Of a DNA stretch of 64,000 nt, positions 8,190-17,148 are shown piece by piece. The DNA lies in the NCBI GenBank assembly GCA_964575335.1, contig CAZNPU010000001.1, positions 310,001 to 374,000 of the forward strand. The letters are read 5' to 3'. The notes beneath the pieces are model-generated. The model worked only from the letters and a program-made list of their open reading frames with translations, was not told the origin of the DNA and did not search any database. This DNA comes from CAZNPU01 sp964575335. Lineage in GTDB: Bacteria; Planctomycetota; Phycisphaerae; Phycisphaerales; SM1A02. Each line of letters begins with the position of its first letter. Within the stretch, counting starts at the first letter, position 1. The position numbers were made by a program, and so were the translations under genes.

Positions 8190-8891
8190 TTATTTGGCAA
8201 CAGGCGGTGTCACGTGCAACATCCACGCAAGAATGTCGTCGGTGGCAGCGAGATTTTCAACTGCCAGGTCGGCTCCACAGTCGCGCAATTCATCAACTGA
8301 GAACGAGCCGGTCGCCACGCCGAGCGAGCGGCAGCCGTGCGCCTTGGCGCAGTCAATGTCGTGCGGCGTGTCGCCGATGATCAGCGTGTGCTCCGGCGGC
8401 AGCGGGCGGCCGAATCGCTGGGCATATCGGCTGAGCGCCACCGGCGGCAGGTCGCGCCGGCAGCTACCCTCGCATCCCCAGGCTGCTATCGGGAACAAAT
8501 CCGGATCCAGTCCCGCTGCCTGAATCTTCATGCGGCCGGTTTCAGGATAGTTGCCGGTGAGCAGCCCGAGCGTGACATGATCAATGCGCGCAAGCCGCTG
8601 CACAAGCGATTCCACGCCCGGCAGCAGTCGTGCTGTGGATTGCTCGCGAAATTGCCGTTCCAAATGCAGGCGATAGGTTTCACGAAAGCGATCGTGATGC
8701 TGGTGGCCGTCGTCAATGCCGTTGAGCCGAACCAGATCGGCGTAAATGAGCGTGTCGAGCCGGCCGGAAAACTCGATCCCATTCATCGAAAAGTGCTCGC
8801 CGAACAGTTCCTGCCCGGCCGCGTGCATGGCCTTCAGCCCCGCTCCGTCAGTCAGCAGGAGCGTGGCGTCGATATCAAAGAGAATCAGCAT
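8190..8891 (-). CDS. HAD-superfamily phosphatase, phosphoglycolate-phosphatase-like
   Basis: A 233-residue protein. The ATG at 8891 is preferred because the HAD motif I then starts at residue 5 (FDIDATLL), with D6 as nucleophile and D8 as acid/base. A longer in-frame start at 8960 adds 23 residues without domain content. The cap region is alpha-helical (class C1), motif II is LGLLTGNY, and the C-terminal motif is IIGDTPHDIDCAKAHG, with conserved Asp pair. This is typical of Gph-like phosphatases acting on small phosphorylated metabolites. Substrate cannot be told from sequence. It lies 81 bases upstream of the DUF418 gene, same strand. Confidence 0.88.
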   Translation of the reverse strand: MLILFDIDATLLLTDGAGLKAMHAAGQELFGEHFSMNGIEFSGRLDTLIYADLVRLNGIDDGHQHHDRFRETYRLHLERQFREQSTARLLPGVESLVQRLARIDHVTLGLLTGNYPETGRMKIQAAGLDPDLFPIAAWGCEGSCRRDLPPVALSRYAQRFGRPLPPEHTLIIGDTPHDIDCAKAHGCRSLGVATGSFSVDELRDCGADLAVENLAATDDILAWMLHVTPPVAK

Positions 8892-9134
8892 GGTAGATGG
8901 TAGGCGGTGCGTCGCCTGACAGTTGGGAGCTGCACAAGACAAGGCGTCACGGCGCCTCATCAGTCAAAGCATGAGTGAATTGAGCCAAACTGGCGGGTCA
9001 TTTGGGCCGATAAACGCTGTGAAAGGCTTTGGCGAGCCGTGCAGGCTAGGATTGTGCTCTCGGGATGCTGGCCTGCTGCCTGTTTGATTTGAGCCACAAG
9101 ACAACCCGGTTGCTGCATTCGACATATTTTCCTC

Positions 9135-10595
9135 ATGACCACGAAAACGACCGAACTTACCGCTGCCGCGATGTTTGCCCGCAGCTCCACCGTTCAGGAT
9201 GCCATTGACGCCATTGTGCGCGAGCTGGTTGAAGCGCAATCCACCATCACCGCAGCTCGCCCGCCGCGAAGCGAATTGACAACCTCATACCAGCAAGCGC
9301 TTCAGCGCGTGGCGGCATACAAAGGCCGGCCTGCGCTGTATCCCTATGTGGGAGCCGGCATTGGAAATGGTGCGCTGGTGGAGCTGGCTGACGGCAGCGT
9401 GAAATGGGACATGATCACCGGCATTGGCGTGCATCTGTTCGGCCACAGCGATCCGGATCTGATCGCCACCGCGCTGCGTGCTGCGATGAGCGACACCGTG
9501 CAGCAGGGCAATCTGCAGTTCAATGCCGATTCGATCGAGTTTGGCGAGCTGCTTGTTGCCGAGGCAGCGCGATCCAGTCGTCTCAAGTATTGTTTTCTCA
9601 CCAATTCCGGAGCGATGGCCAACGAAAGCGCGCTGAAGGTGTGTTATCAGAAAAACGCGCCGGCTTCGCGCGTGATTGCCTTTGCCGACTGCTTCATGGG
9701 CCGCAGCGTGACGATGGCGCAGATCGGCGACTCCGCCGCCGGCCGCATGGGCATTCCGCTGAGCACGCTCGTGGATTATGTGCCGTTTTACGATCCTGAA
9801 CGGGGCCAGGCGTCGATCGACCATGCGGTGGCGCAATTGCAGCAGTACATCAACCGTTACCCGGGTCAGCACGCGTGTTTCGTGATGGAGCTGGTGCAGG
9901 GCGAAGGCGGCTTCAACGTGGCGCCGCGCGAGTTCTTTGCAGCATTGATGCGTGTCTGCAAGGAAAACGGCATTGCGGTATGGGTTGACGAGATTCAGAC
10001 CTTCGGCCGCACAAACCAGATGTTCCACTTCCAGCAGCTTGAGCTGGGCGAGTACGTGGATGTGGTGACGGTTGGCAAGATGAGCCAGGTGTGCGCGTGT
10101 TTGTACACGGAGGAATTCAACCCGAAGCCGGGACTGCTCAGCGGTACGTTCATCGGCGGCACGGTGGAACTGCAGGTCGGCAAGCGCATCCTTGAGCGTC
10201 TCCGCGATGGCGGGTACTACGGGCCCAACGGCAAGATCGCTCAATTGCATCAGGCGTTTCGTCAGCGGGCTCAGGCGCTGGTGGACAAGCATCCTGAATG
10301 GTTCACGCCGATCCCGCATCCCTGGGGCACGTCGCATAGCACGCTGGGGCTTTACGGCGGCGTGGGTGGGATGATGCGCCTGACGCCTTTTGGCGGTGAC
10401 AAAGCCATGATCATCAAAGCGCTGCACACGATGTTTGCCGACGGCGTCATTGCGTTTTACTGCGGCCATGGCCCGTACCACATGCGTTTCCTCCCGCCGG
10501 TGGGCGTCATGCAGCCGGAGCAGTTTGATGAGGTATTTGAAATCGTGGAAGCTGCGCTGGCGAAAACCGCTGCTGCGGGCAACAGCGAACAATAG
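9135..10595 (+). CDS. Class III PLP-dependent aminotransferase
   Basis: A 486-residue aminotransferase of fold type I. Key features are the substrate/PLP region FLTNSGAMANESALKVCY, the Asp of WVDEIQTFGR (binds the pyridine nitrogen), and the Schiff-base lysine K315 in TVGKMSQ. Family members such as ArgD/AstC are near 400 residues; this one has an extra 60-70 residues at the N-terminus (ending around the DIDAIVRELVE region) and a longer middle. The next two genes are AstA and AstD, so it may fill the succinylornithine transaminase step (AstC) that lies between them in the pathway. A lysine or other amine acceptor cannot be excluded. There is no clear Shine-Dalgarno before the ATG. Stop is 156 bases before AstA. 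Confidence 0.88.
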   Translation: MTTKTTELTAAAMFARSSTVQDAIDAIVRELVEAQSTITAARPPRSELTTSYQQALQRVAAYKGRPALYPYVGAGIGNGALVELADGSVKWDMITGIGVHLFGHSDPDLIATALRAAMSDTVQQGNLQFNADSIEFGELLVAEAARSSRLKYCFLTNSGAMANESALKVCYQKNAPASRVIAFADCFMGRSVTMAQIGDSAAGRMGIPLSTLVDYVPFYDPERGQASIDHAVAQLQQYINRYPGQHACFVMELVQGEGGFNVAPREFFAALMRVCKENGIAVWVDEIQTFGRTNQMFHFQQLELGEYVDVVTVGKMSQVCACLYTEEFNPKPGLLSGTFIGGTVELQVGKRILERLRDGGYYGPNGKIAQLHQAFRQRAQALVDKHPEWFTPIPHPWGTSHSTLGLYGGVGGMMRLTPFGGDKAMIIKALHTMFADGVIAFYCGHGPYHMRFLPPVGVMQPEQFDEVFEIVEAALAKTAAAGNSEQ

Positions 10596-10751
10596 CGGCG
10601 GCACAACGAACTGGCGCAGCAGCCAGCCAGATTCCGCCCCGCAGCAGTGATGCAGCATCGCAGGGCAGCGTGTCGTCGTTGTTATTGTGTCAATTGCGGG
10701 TCAACTTGACCGCTCGCTAAACTTGAGAGGGTTAGAAAACGGAAGTGCCTT

Positions 10752-11843
10752 GTGTTTGTTATCCGTCAGGCCATTCTTGAAGATGCACCCATTCTGCTGA
10801 AGCTGGCGAGGTTGGTGCATTCCAACAATTTGCCGGCCGATGCGGACATTTTGCGCACCAAACTGCTGCGCTCGCGCGACAGCTTCTCGGGCAAGCCGTG
10901 CCCGCCGTGGGAACGCGAGTTTATGTTCGTACTAGAAGACACCGACACGGGCAACGTGATCGGCACCAGTTCGATCATTTCATGCGTGAGCTCTCCCGGT
11001 CGGCCGCACCTGTATTTCCATGTGCGCAAGCGTGAGCATTTCAGCAAGGATCTCGCCACCGGCGCAGTGCATGTCACCTTGCAGCTCGGCACCGACGACA
11101 CCGGGCCAAGCGAGATCGGCGGGTTGATCCTGACGCCGGCCTATCGCGGTCATAAGGCAAAGCTCGGCGTTCTGCTCAGCCTCATTCGCTTTCAGTTCAT
11201 CGCGCTGCATCGCGAGTGGTTCAACGAGCGCATCATTGCGGAAATGATGGCTCCGCTGACGCCCGACAGCCGCAACACGCTGTGGGAATACCTCGGCCGG
11301 CGATTCATCAACCTTGATTACACGGAAGCGGATCGATTCTGTCGGCAGAGCAAGGAGTTCATCATCTCGCTGTTTCCCAAAGGCGAAATATACGCCTCGC
11401 TTCTGCCGCCGGAAGCCCGCAATCTCATCGGCAAGGTGAGTCCTGAAGCCGAGCCGGCCAAGGCGATGCTGGAAGGATTGGGATTCAAATACGTAGGACA
11501 TTGCGATCCGTTTGACGGCGGACCGTATCTGGAAGCCAGGCGCGATGAGATCCCGCTGGTGGTCGCCACACGCACCGCACAACTTGGCGAGCCGGTCAGG
11601 GAGTATCCGCTGGAAGGTTTCGTCAGCTATACCGGCCCGTCGGGCTTCCGCGCGGTGCGCACGAACTACGCTTCGCTTGAGGATGACAAGGTCGTATCGA
11701 TTCCGCCGGAGAAGGTGTATCTGCTGGGCGCGCAGGCAGGCGATCTGATCGCGGTGACGCCGCGGCCTTCCACGAAATCGCCGAGCGCATCCAGCCAGGC
11801 AGATGATGCGGGTATCCCGATCATTCCGGCAGCGTCCGGCTGA
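10752..11843 (+). CDS. astA: Arginine/ornithine N-succinyltransferase
   Basis: A 363-residue GNAT-fold acyltransferase that matches AstA: start MFVIRQAILEDAPILLKLA, then RSRDSFSGK, and the strongly diagnostic middle IGGLILTPAYRGHKAKLGVLL and GRRFINLDYTEADRF. The start is a GTG preceded by GGAAG (10741-10745). The enzyme moves succinyl from succinyl-CoA to the alpha-amine of arginine or ornithine, first step of the AST route. E. coli AstA has about 344 residues; this one has a C-terminal Ser/Ala tail of about 15 residues. Downstream AstD agrees with this pathway, but the second enzyme AstB and the last enzyme AstE are not in the window. Confidence 0.9.
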   Translation: MFVIRQAILEDAPILLKLARLVHSNNLPADADILRTKLLRSRDSFSGKPCPPWEREFMFVLEDTDTGNVIGTSSIISCVSSPGRPHLYFHVRKREHFSKDLATGAVHVTLQLGTDDTGPSEIGGLILTPAYRGHKAKLGVLLSLIRFQFIALHREWFNERIIAEMMAPLTPDSRNTLWEYLGRRFINLDYTEADRFCRQSKEFIISLFPKGEIYASLLPPEARNLIGKVSPEAEPAKAMLEGLGFKYVGHCDPFDGGPYLEARRDEIPLVVATRTAQLGEPVREYPLEGFVSYTGPSGFRAVRTNYASLEDDKVVSIPPEKVYLLGAQAGDLIAVTPRPSTKSPSASSQADDAGIPIIPAASG

Positions 11844-12074
11844 GAAGGCTGCGCTGTTTTCCCGCTCGTTCATTTTCATTCCGACAGGCGTTCGACATCT
11901 CAATAAATCTGCTCGATTGCTTCGGCCGGCGCCGCCAGTGTTTCCGAATGAACGCCCCGCGGTGGTTGAGGCGATCATTCCCGCTGCTGACCGAAGAGGC
12001 GTCGAGTGCGCCATGTTTGCCGAACCGCTTTGTTGTTGAACTGCACGGGACGTTGCAGCCTAGAATGCCGCCTG

Positions 12075-13613
12075 ATGTCTACCACGATCAACAACCGCAC
12101 AACAACGCATGAAGCGCTTGGCGTTCAGCCGAGCAATTACATCGATGGCCGCTGGGTTAGCATTGCTGGTGATTCGCTGGTTTCGACCAACCCCGCTGCG
12201 CCCGATCAGGTTATCTGGCAAGGCGCGCCGAACGCCTCGCATGTCGATCAGGCGGTCGAAGCGGCTCGCAAAGCCTTTGGCCCGTGGGCAGCGACAGCAT
12301 TTGAAGAGCGTGCTGCGCTGCTGCGCAAATGGGCTGAGGTCGCAACCGCTAACGCGCAGCGCATGGCTGAGCTGATCACTGACGAGATGGGCAAAACCCT
12401 GGCTGAGTCGCTGCTCGAAGCCAAAGCGCTTGGCGACAAGGTGAACATTACCTTGGACAAGATCAGCCTGTCGCGCGTGAGCGAATACGAAGTGCCGGTG
12501 ACCAAGTCGCGAACCGGCTTCTGTCGCTACAAGCCGCACGGCGTCATGGCCATCATCGGGCCGTACAACTTCCCTGCGCATCTGGCTAACGGCCACTTTG
12601 TGCCTGCGCTGCTCATGGGCAATACGGTGGTGATCAAGCCGTCGGAGAAAACGCCCGCAGTAGGGCAGTTGCTGGCCGAGTTGATGCACGAAGTCGGCCT
12701 GCCGCCGGGCGTATTCAACGTGGTGCAGGGTGACGGCGCAATTGCGGCTCAACTGGTCAATCACGATGACATCGACGGCATTCTGTTCACCGGTTCCTGG
12801 CCCGTCGGCCGCAAGATTCTCGAAGCTAACCTCGATCGGCCGGGGCGAATCATTGCGCTGGAAATGGGCGGCAACAACCCATCGGTCATCATGGATGACG
12901 CCAACCTCAAGCAGGCGGTGCTTGAACATGTGCGAGCCGGCTTCGCCACTACCGGCCAGCGATGCACATGCACGCGACGGATCATCGTGCAGCGCGGCAT
13001 TGCGGAGCGGTTCATCCCGGCATTCTGCAAAGCAGCGTCCACGCTGGTCATCGGCCCCGGACGATCTTCGCCCGATCTGCCTGTATTCATGGGGCCGCTC
13101 ATCAGCGAGCAGGCAGTGCAGGCAGTGCTGGATTTTCAGCAAATGCTGCACGATCAGGGTGGACGCGTTTTGGTTGAATCCACCGCCATGGAATCGCCGA
13201 GCAATGGCTACTTCATCACGCCCGGCGTGGTGGAGGTAGATCGGTTCACCATCGACCGCGACCGCGAGGTGTTCGGCCCGCTGGTGCAGATTTCGATCGT
13301 GGATGATCTTGATGAAGCGATTGTGCAGGCCAATGCCACACGATACGGCCTTGCAGCTTCAATTTTCACCAACGACGACGCTGCGTTTGAGCGGTTTTTC
13401 CGTGAATGCCGCGCCGGTTGCATCAACCGCAACAACGGCACCGCTGGCGCATCGAGCAAGCTGCCGTTTGGCGGACTTGGCCACAGCGGAAACCATCGCC
13501 CGGCCGGGGCGTTCAGCGTGGATTACTGCGCCTATCCGGTGGCGAGCATGGTTGAGCAATCATCCGATGTCGCAATTCCAGCCGGAGTTCAGTGGGACGA
13601 TCGCTGGTTGTAA
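12075..13613 (+). CDS. astD: N-succinylglutamate 5-semialdehyde dehydrogenase
   Basis: A 512-residue aldehyde dehydrogenase. The catalytic pair is E263 (ALEMGGNNP) and C297 (GQRCTC), separated by the family spacing of 34. The SKLPFGGLGHSGNHRPAG end and QRCTCTRR context are characteristic of AstD rather than other dehydrogenases. It oxidises succinylglutamic semialdehyde to succinylglutamate with NAD(P)+. The chosen ATG at 12075 (MSTTINNR) lies just ahead of an N-terminal YIDGRWV motif; an in-frame ATG at 12006 would add 23 residues with no domain content. Ribosome site is weak. It overlaps the following glycosyltransferase by one base (TAATG), so the two are translationally coupled. Confidence 0.92.
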   Translation: MSTTINNRTTTHEALGVQPSNYIDGRWVSIAGDSLVSTNPAAPDQVIWQGAPNASHVDQAVEAARKAFGPWAATAFEERAALLRKWAEVATANAQRMAELITDEMGKTLAESLLEAKALGDKVNITLDKISLSRVSEYEVPVTKSRTGFCRYKPHGVMAIIGPYNFPAHLANGHFVPALLMGNTVVIKPSEKTPAVGQLLAELMHEVGLPPGVFNVVQGDGAIAAQLVNHDDIDGILFTGSWPVGRKILEANLDRPGRIIALEMGGNNPSVIMDDANLKQAVLEHVRAGFATTGQRCTCTRRIIVQRGIAERFIPAFCKAASTLVIGPGRSSPDLPVFMGPLISEQAVQAVLDFQQMLHDQGGRVLVESTAMESPSNGYFITPGVVEVDRFTIDRDREVFGPLVQISIVDDLDEAIVQANATRYGLAASIFTNDDAAFERFFRECRAGCINRNNGTAGASSKLPFGGLGHSGNHRPAGAFSVDYCAYPVASMVEQSSDVAIPAGVQWDDRWL

Positions 13614-14350
13614 TGCAGCCTGTTTTCTCAATCATCATTCCCGCGCACAACGAAGAAGCAGCGCTGGTCGCAACGCTCGATCGGCTGATCGAATCAGCCA
13701 ATATGCTGAATGAGCCGTATGAGATCATCGTCGTTGATGATGATTCCAGCGACGGCACGGCGGCTATCGCGCAGCAGCGAAACGCGCAGGTGGTGAGCGT
13801 GAAACTGCGCCAGATCGCAGCAGTACGGAATGCCGGCGCGAAACACGCATCCGGCACATATCTCATCTTTGTTGATGCCGATACGCTCGTGCCCGAGCCA
13901 ACGCTGTGGGCTGCTGCGGAAGCGCTTCGCGGCGGGGCGGCAGGCGGCGGCGCGCTGGTGCGGTTTGATGATGATGTGCCGATGCTGGCGCAGGCCATCG
14001 GTTATGCAGCCGCCGAACTGTTCTATTGGTTTCGCATCGCAACGGGATGCTTTGTTTTCGCCCGGCGCGACGCCTTCGAGGCCGTCGGCGGTTTTGATGA
14101 GCGCTTCTACGCCAGTGAAGAGGTCTGGCTCAGCAAGGCGCTCAAGCGTCATGGCCGATTCGTCGTGCTTCGAGATGTGGTCATCACGTCCGGTCGGAAG
14201 ATTCGCATGCACGGCATGCTGGGATTGCTGGGCACAATGCTGCGGCTGGCCATCAGCGGCCCGCGGGCCTGGCAACGGCGCGATGGGCTGGATTTCTGGT
14301 ACGACGGTCGCCGCGAACCGCCGCCGCATCCTCAGCCGCCATTGCAATAA
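13613..14350 (+). CDS. Family 2 glycosyltransferase
   Basis: A 245-residue GT-A fold enzyme with signature starts: FSIIIPAHNEE, then VVDDDSSDGT, and VDADTLV at residues 87-93, where the DAD triplet (88-90) binds the metal-nucleotide. WLSKALKRHG is a likely acceptor-side motif. A hydrophobic stretch late in the protein may contact the membrane, but no clear transmembrane helix is present. The start codon is shared with the stop of astD, so this enzyme is expressed with the succinyltransferase operon although it has no obvious metabolic link to it. The acceptor and donor sugars cannot be told from sequence. Confidence 0.9.
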   Translation: MQPVFSIIIPAHNEEAALVATLDRLIESANMLNEPYEIIVVDDDSSDGTAAIAQQRNAQVVSVKLRQIAAVRNAGAKHASGTYLIFVDADTLVPEPTLWAAAEALRGGAAGGGALVRFDDDVPMLAQAIGYAAAELFYWFRIATGCFVFARRDAFEAVGGFDERFYASEEVWLSKALKRHGRFVVLRDVVITSGRKIRMHGMLGLLGTMLRLAISGPRAWQRRDGLDFWYDGRREPPPHPQPPLQ

Positions 14351-14465
14351 TGAGAAATGCATGGTGGCAGGCCGGACCGGGGAGGATCGACATGCAATTC
14401 GAAACGTCGTGCCGATGCCCGGATCGCATGCGCTCGGCCGTTTCACAATCCGTTACTTACTACGA

Positions 14466-16007
14466 TTACGATGCTGACGGCACGTTGCGGCTGGTCATCT
14501 CAGCAATGACCTGGCGGTAAATGTCTTCGCATCGGGCAGCAGCGCCGTCCCATGTGATGCGGCGGACCTCAAACGCGCCGTGTTCCTTGAGCGTCTGGGA
14601 GAGCGGGGGATAGCGAAGCACCGCCACGATCTTGTTGGCCATGTCTTCAATGTCCCAGAAGTCGACCTTGAGCACGTGGGTCAGCAGTTCGCTTACGCCG
14701 GAGCTTTTGCTGATCAGCGTCGGGACATCGTGAGCCATTGCCTCCAGCGGGGCGATGCCGAAGGGTTCGCTGACGCTGGGCATGACGTAGAGGTCAGCCA
14801 GCGCAAAGACGCGCTTGATGTCGCGGCCGCGCAGGAATCCGGTGAACAGCACCTTATGTCCGATGCCCAGCTTTGCTGCCATCTCGATCATTCGCGCAGC
14901 CTGATCGCCCGAACCGGCCACCACGAACTTGACATCGGGCATCACGTCAAGCACGCGCTTGGCGGCCTGAATGAAATACTCCGGCCCCTTTTGATAGGTA
15001 ATGCGGCCGAAGTACAGCACGATCTTGTCCTTGCTTTGAATGCCCGGCACGTGCTCGCCCTGCGTCGGCTCGAGATCCACGCCGTTGTACACCACCTCCA
15101 CGCGCTGCTCCGGCACACTGTAACGGTTGACGACGACGTGCTTTGTGAGCTGACTGACCGCGATGACGCGCATCGCGCCGTGCATGCCGCGCCGTTCGAT
15201 GTCGTAGATGCGCTGGTTCACGTGGATGCCGGAACGGTCAAATTCAGTGGAATGCACATGGACGACCAGCGGCTTGCCGGTCGCGCTGGCGATGAACAGT
15301 CCCGCGGGATAGGTCATCCAATCGTGTGCGTGAATGACGTCAAACTGCAGGTTGCGCGTCGCTTCCATGCAGAAGTGAGCAAATCGCTCCACCTGCTGCA
15401 TCAAGTCGCCGCCGTAATCGTCCCCGGCAGATGGAGGTGGCGGCGGGGGTGGAGGCAGGGAAGCCAGATGATCGGCAGCGGAAGCGCCGGCGGTTGTTAC
15501 CTGGACAGATTCCGGTTCGATGTCGGTGTCAGTCGGAAGCGGTTCCTCGCCGGGCGGTAGCAGGATGCGAACGCCATGACGGGTAACCCACCACCCACCG
15601 CTGCTGCGCGTTGCGTCGTCCGGCCGCTGGTATGGACTTGCAAAGCCGGCGGGAATGTTGACGAATTGCACATTGCGCATCGACTCACCACCGGCTGGCG
15701 GCGTCGTATCCCAGGGCTGGCCCGGTTGCTGGAGTGCCTCATCAGCGCCGTGGCCATCGCTGGATGCTGCTCGATGTGCCGCCGGGACATACCGCACGCC
15801 ATACGCTGTTGGGGCGCCGGGGGGAGGCGGAGGCTCAGGTGAAATCAGATTGACGTGCGACGACTGGCTTCGATCGATCGCCTTGGGCAGCACGAAGGTC
15901 ACGTTTAAACCGCGCCGATCCATGGCCTTGGTCAGACCATGACAGGCGGTTCCAAGACCACCAGCAATGAACGGCGGGAATTCCCAGCCCAGCATCAGAA
16001 CGTGCAT
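14466..16007 (-). CDS. Family 4/5 glycosyltransferase with long insertion
   Basis: A 513-residue GT-B enzyme. N-terminus MLGWEFPPFIAGGLG followed by CHGLTKAMDRRG fits glycogen-synthase-like GT4/GT5 proteins; later come HAHDWMTYPAG, VHSTEFDRSG, YFGRITYQKGPEYFI, VVAGSGDQ and MPSVSEPFGIAPLEAMA, where the E-x7-E type motif binds the nucleotide sugar. The insertion spans about residues 50-210 within the first Rossmann domain. It is rich in Pro, Gly, Ser and Ala and includes an octaproline run. GAGG at the ribosome-binding position precedes the ATG. It lies tail-to-tail with the GT2 gene. Confidence 0.9.
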   Translation of the reverse strand: MHVLMLGWEFPPFIAGGLGTACHGLTKAMDRRGLNVTFVLPKAIDRSQSSHVNLISPEPPPPPGAPTAYGVRYVPAAHRAASSDGHGADEALQQPGQPWDTTPPAGGESMRNVQFVNIPAGFASPYQRPDDATRSSGGWWVTRHGVRILLPPGEEPLPTDTDIEPESVQVTTAGASAADHLASLPPPPPPPPSAGDDYGGDLMQQVERFAHFCMEATRNLQFDVIHAHDWMTYPAGLFIASATGKPLVVHVHSTEFDRSGIHVNQRIYDIERRGMHGAMRVIAVSQLTKHVVVNRYSVPEQRVEVVYNGVDLEPTQGEHVPGIQSKDKIVLYFGRITYQKGPEYFIQAAKRVLDVMPDVKFVVAGSGDQAARMIEMAAKLGIGHKVLFTGFLRGRDIKRVFALADLYVMPSVSEPFGIAPLEAMAHDVPTLISKSSGVSELLTHVLKVDFWDIEDMANKIVAVLRYPPLSQTLKEHGAFEVRRITWDGAAARCEDIYRQVIAEMTSRNVPSAS

Positions 16008-16048
16008 GGCTGCCTCATGTACCAGATGTCAGCTATGAAAGCAGGTCA

Positions 16049-16078
16049 ATTCAAAAGATCAACACGTGAACAAGTCAA
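16049..16078 (-). promoter_or_regulatory. Candidate promoter of the glycosyltransferase gene
   Basis: Read on the minus strand, TTGACT (16078-16073) and TTGAAT (16054-16049) are separated by 18 bases and lie about 42 bases upstream of the start at 16007. The -35 matches consensus in five of six positions, the -10 in four of six. Position-based inference only. Confidence 0.3.
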
Positions 16079-16226
16079 TAAGTGAAAAACAAACATGTGG
16101 ACATAACGGGCGGTTTGAGCAGCATTGCGATCCAGCATGTGCACTGATCGACTGATCACTTGTGCCTACGCACGCCTTTGTTGTCGGCGGGGCGGTATTG
16201 ACGTGTGCAGTGTTGGTGGAACCACG

Positions 16227-16697
16227 TTATGAGTCTTCTTTCTCCACGTTCATGTCGCCAAGTTCTCGGAATGCCGCCTCGTACGCCAGCAGGCATCGGG
16301 CGGCAATGTCCACTGCGGTATTGAGATCGGTTCCGTTGTCGGGTGAGATCGGCAGCGGGCTGCGGAACGTATACAGCATGTCGTCGCTGCGGTAGTGCTG
16401 AACGGGCAGCGGGCCATTGCTGAGGCCCAGTTCAACCATTTCTTCTTCGATCAGTTCTTCGAGCGGATCGCCGGTATGCAGCAGGTCTGATTCGATGGAC
16501 TCGCTGAGCCACCGATTGGGCGTGACCAGCGCGACATGCCACCGCTCGCCGTCTCGCTCGATGCGATACCACGCCGGCTCAGCGCTGTGCGCTGCGGCGC
16601 ACCGGAGCATGGTGTCGCTCACCAATTCCACATTCCCAAAGACCCCGGCTTGCTCCGCTTTGGCTTTGATACCGTGCAGGAACTCGTTCACTTCCAT
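16227..16697 (-). CDS. Small conserved protein of unknown function
   Basis: Reading from the ATG at 16697 gives 156 residues; an in-frame start at 16847 would add 50 residues. The extension has an unusual composition (three Trp in ten residues) and no clear ribosome site, so the shorter form is preferred. No signal peptide or membrane segment. The body has MEVNEFLHGIKAKAEQAG, an acidic LEELIEEEMVELGL helix and the end VDIAARCLLAYEAAFREL, which looks like a mixed alpha/beta cytosolic protein. I recognise no family. It is followed by 219 bases without genes before the next minus-strand gene. Confidence 0.6.
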   Translation of the reverse strand: MEVNEFLHGIKAKAEQAGVFGNVELVSDTMLRCAAAHSAEPAWYRIERDGERWHVALVTPNRWLSESIESDLLHTGDPLEELIEEEMVELGLSNGPLPVQHYRSDDMLYTFRSPLPISPDNGTDLNTAVDIAARCLLAYEAAFRELGDMNVEKEDS

Positions 16698-17148
16698 CTC
16701 CGTACGAAAGGTAAGTTGGCGCTTGGGCCAGTCCCAAACGTCCCACCAGTTTGAAAATCCCGGCAAACCGGGAGCCCAAACAGCGCATGATGGCAGGTTC
16801 GTGCTAAAGCCAAGAATCTTAGCCAGCTTTCCAGCATGGACCAGCATGGCAGCGCCAGGCCAACTGGATTTTCATTGGGCAGACGAATCGTGCGCTGGGC
16901 AAGAGCGCAAGCGGAAAACCAGCAGCCGGCCCTATGCTGCCATGCGCCGGAATCGTGCCGGTATAAATGAAGCGCAACGGCAATGAACACGCAGACGCAT
17001 CGGGTGAACGTGAGCGAACCTGTAGGATTATTCTGTAATGCTGAGCTACTGGGGATTGCTGCAGCGCTGCCCCGATACTTCGCGTGGAAGCAATGACGGC
17101 CTCTATGTATGTGTATGCTTTGGCGTTGCGCCGCTTCGCTCTCCTACA

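Noticed and set aside
9285..10658. Long minus-strand frame opposite the aminotransferase
   Set aside because: Antisense to a gene with clear PLP motifs; no start context and no family features.
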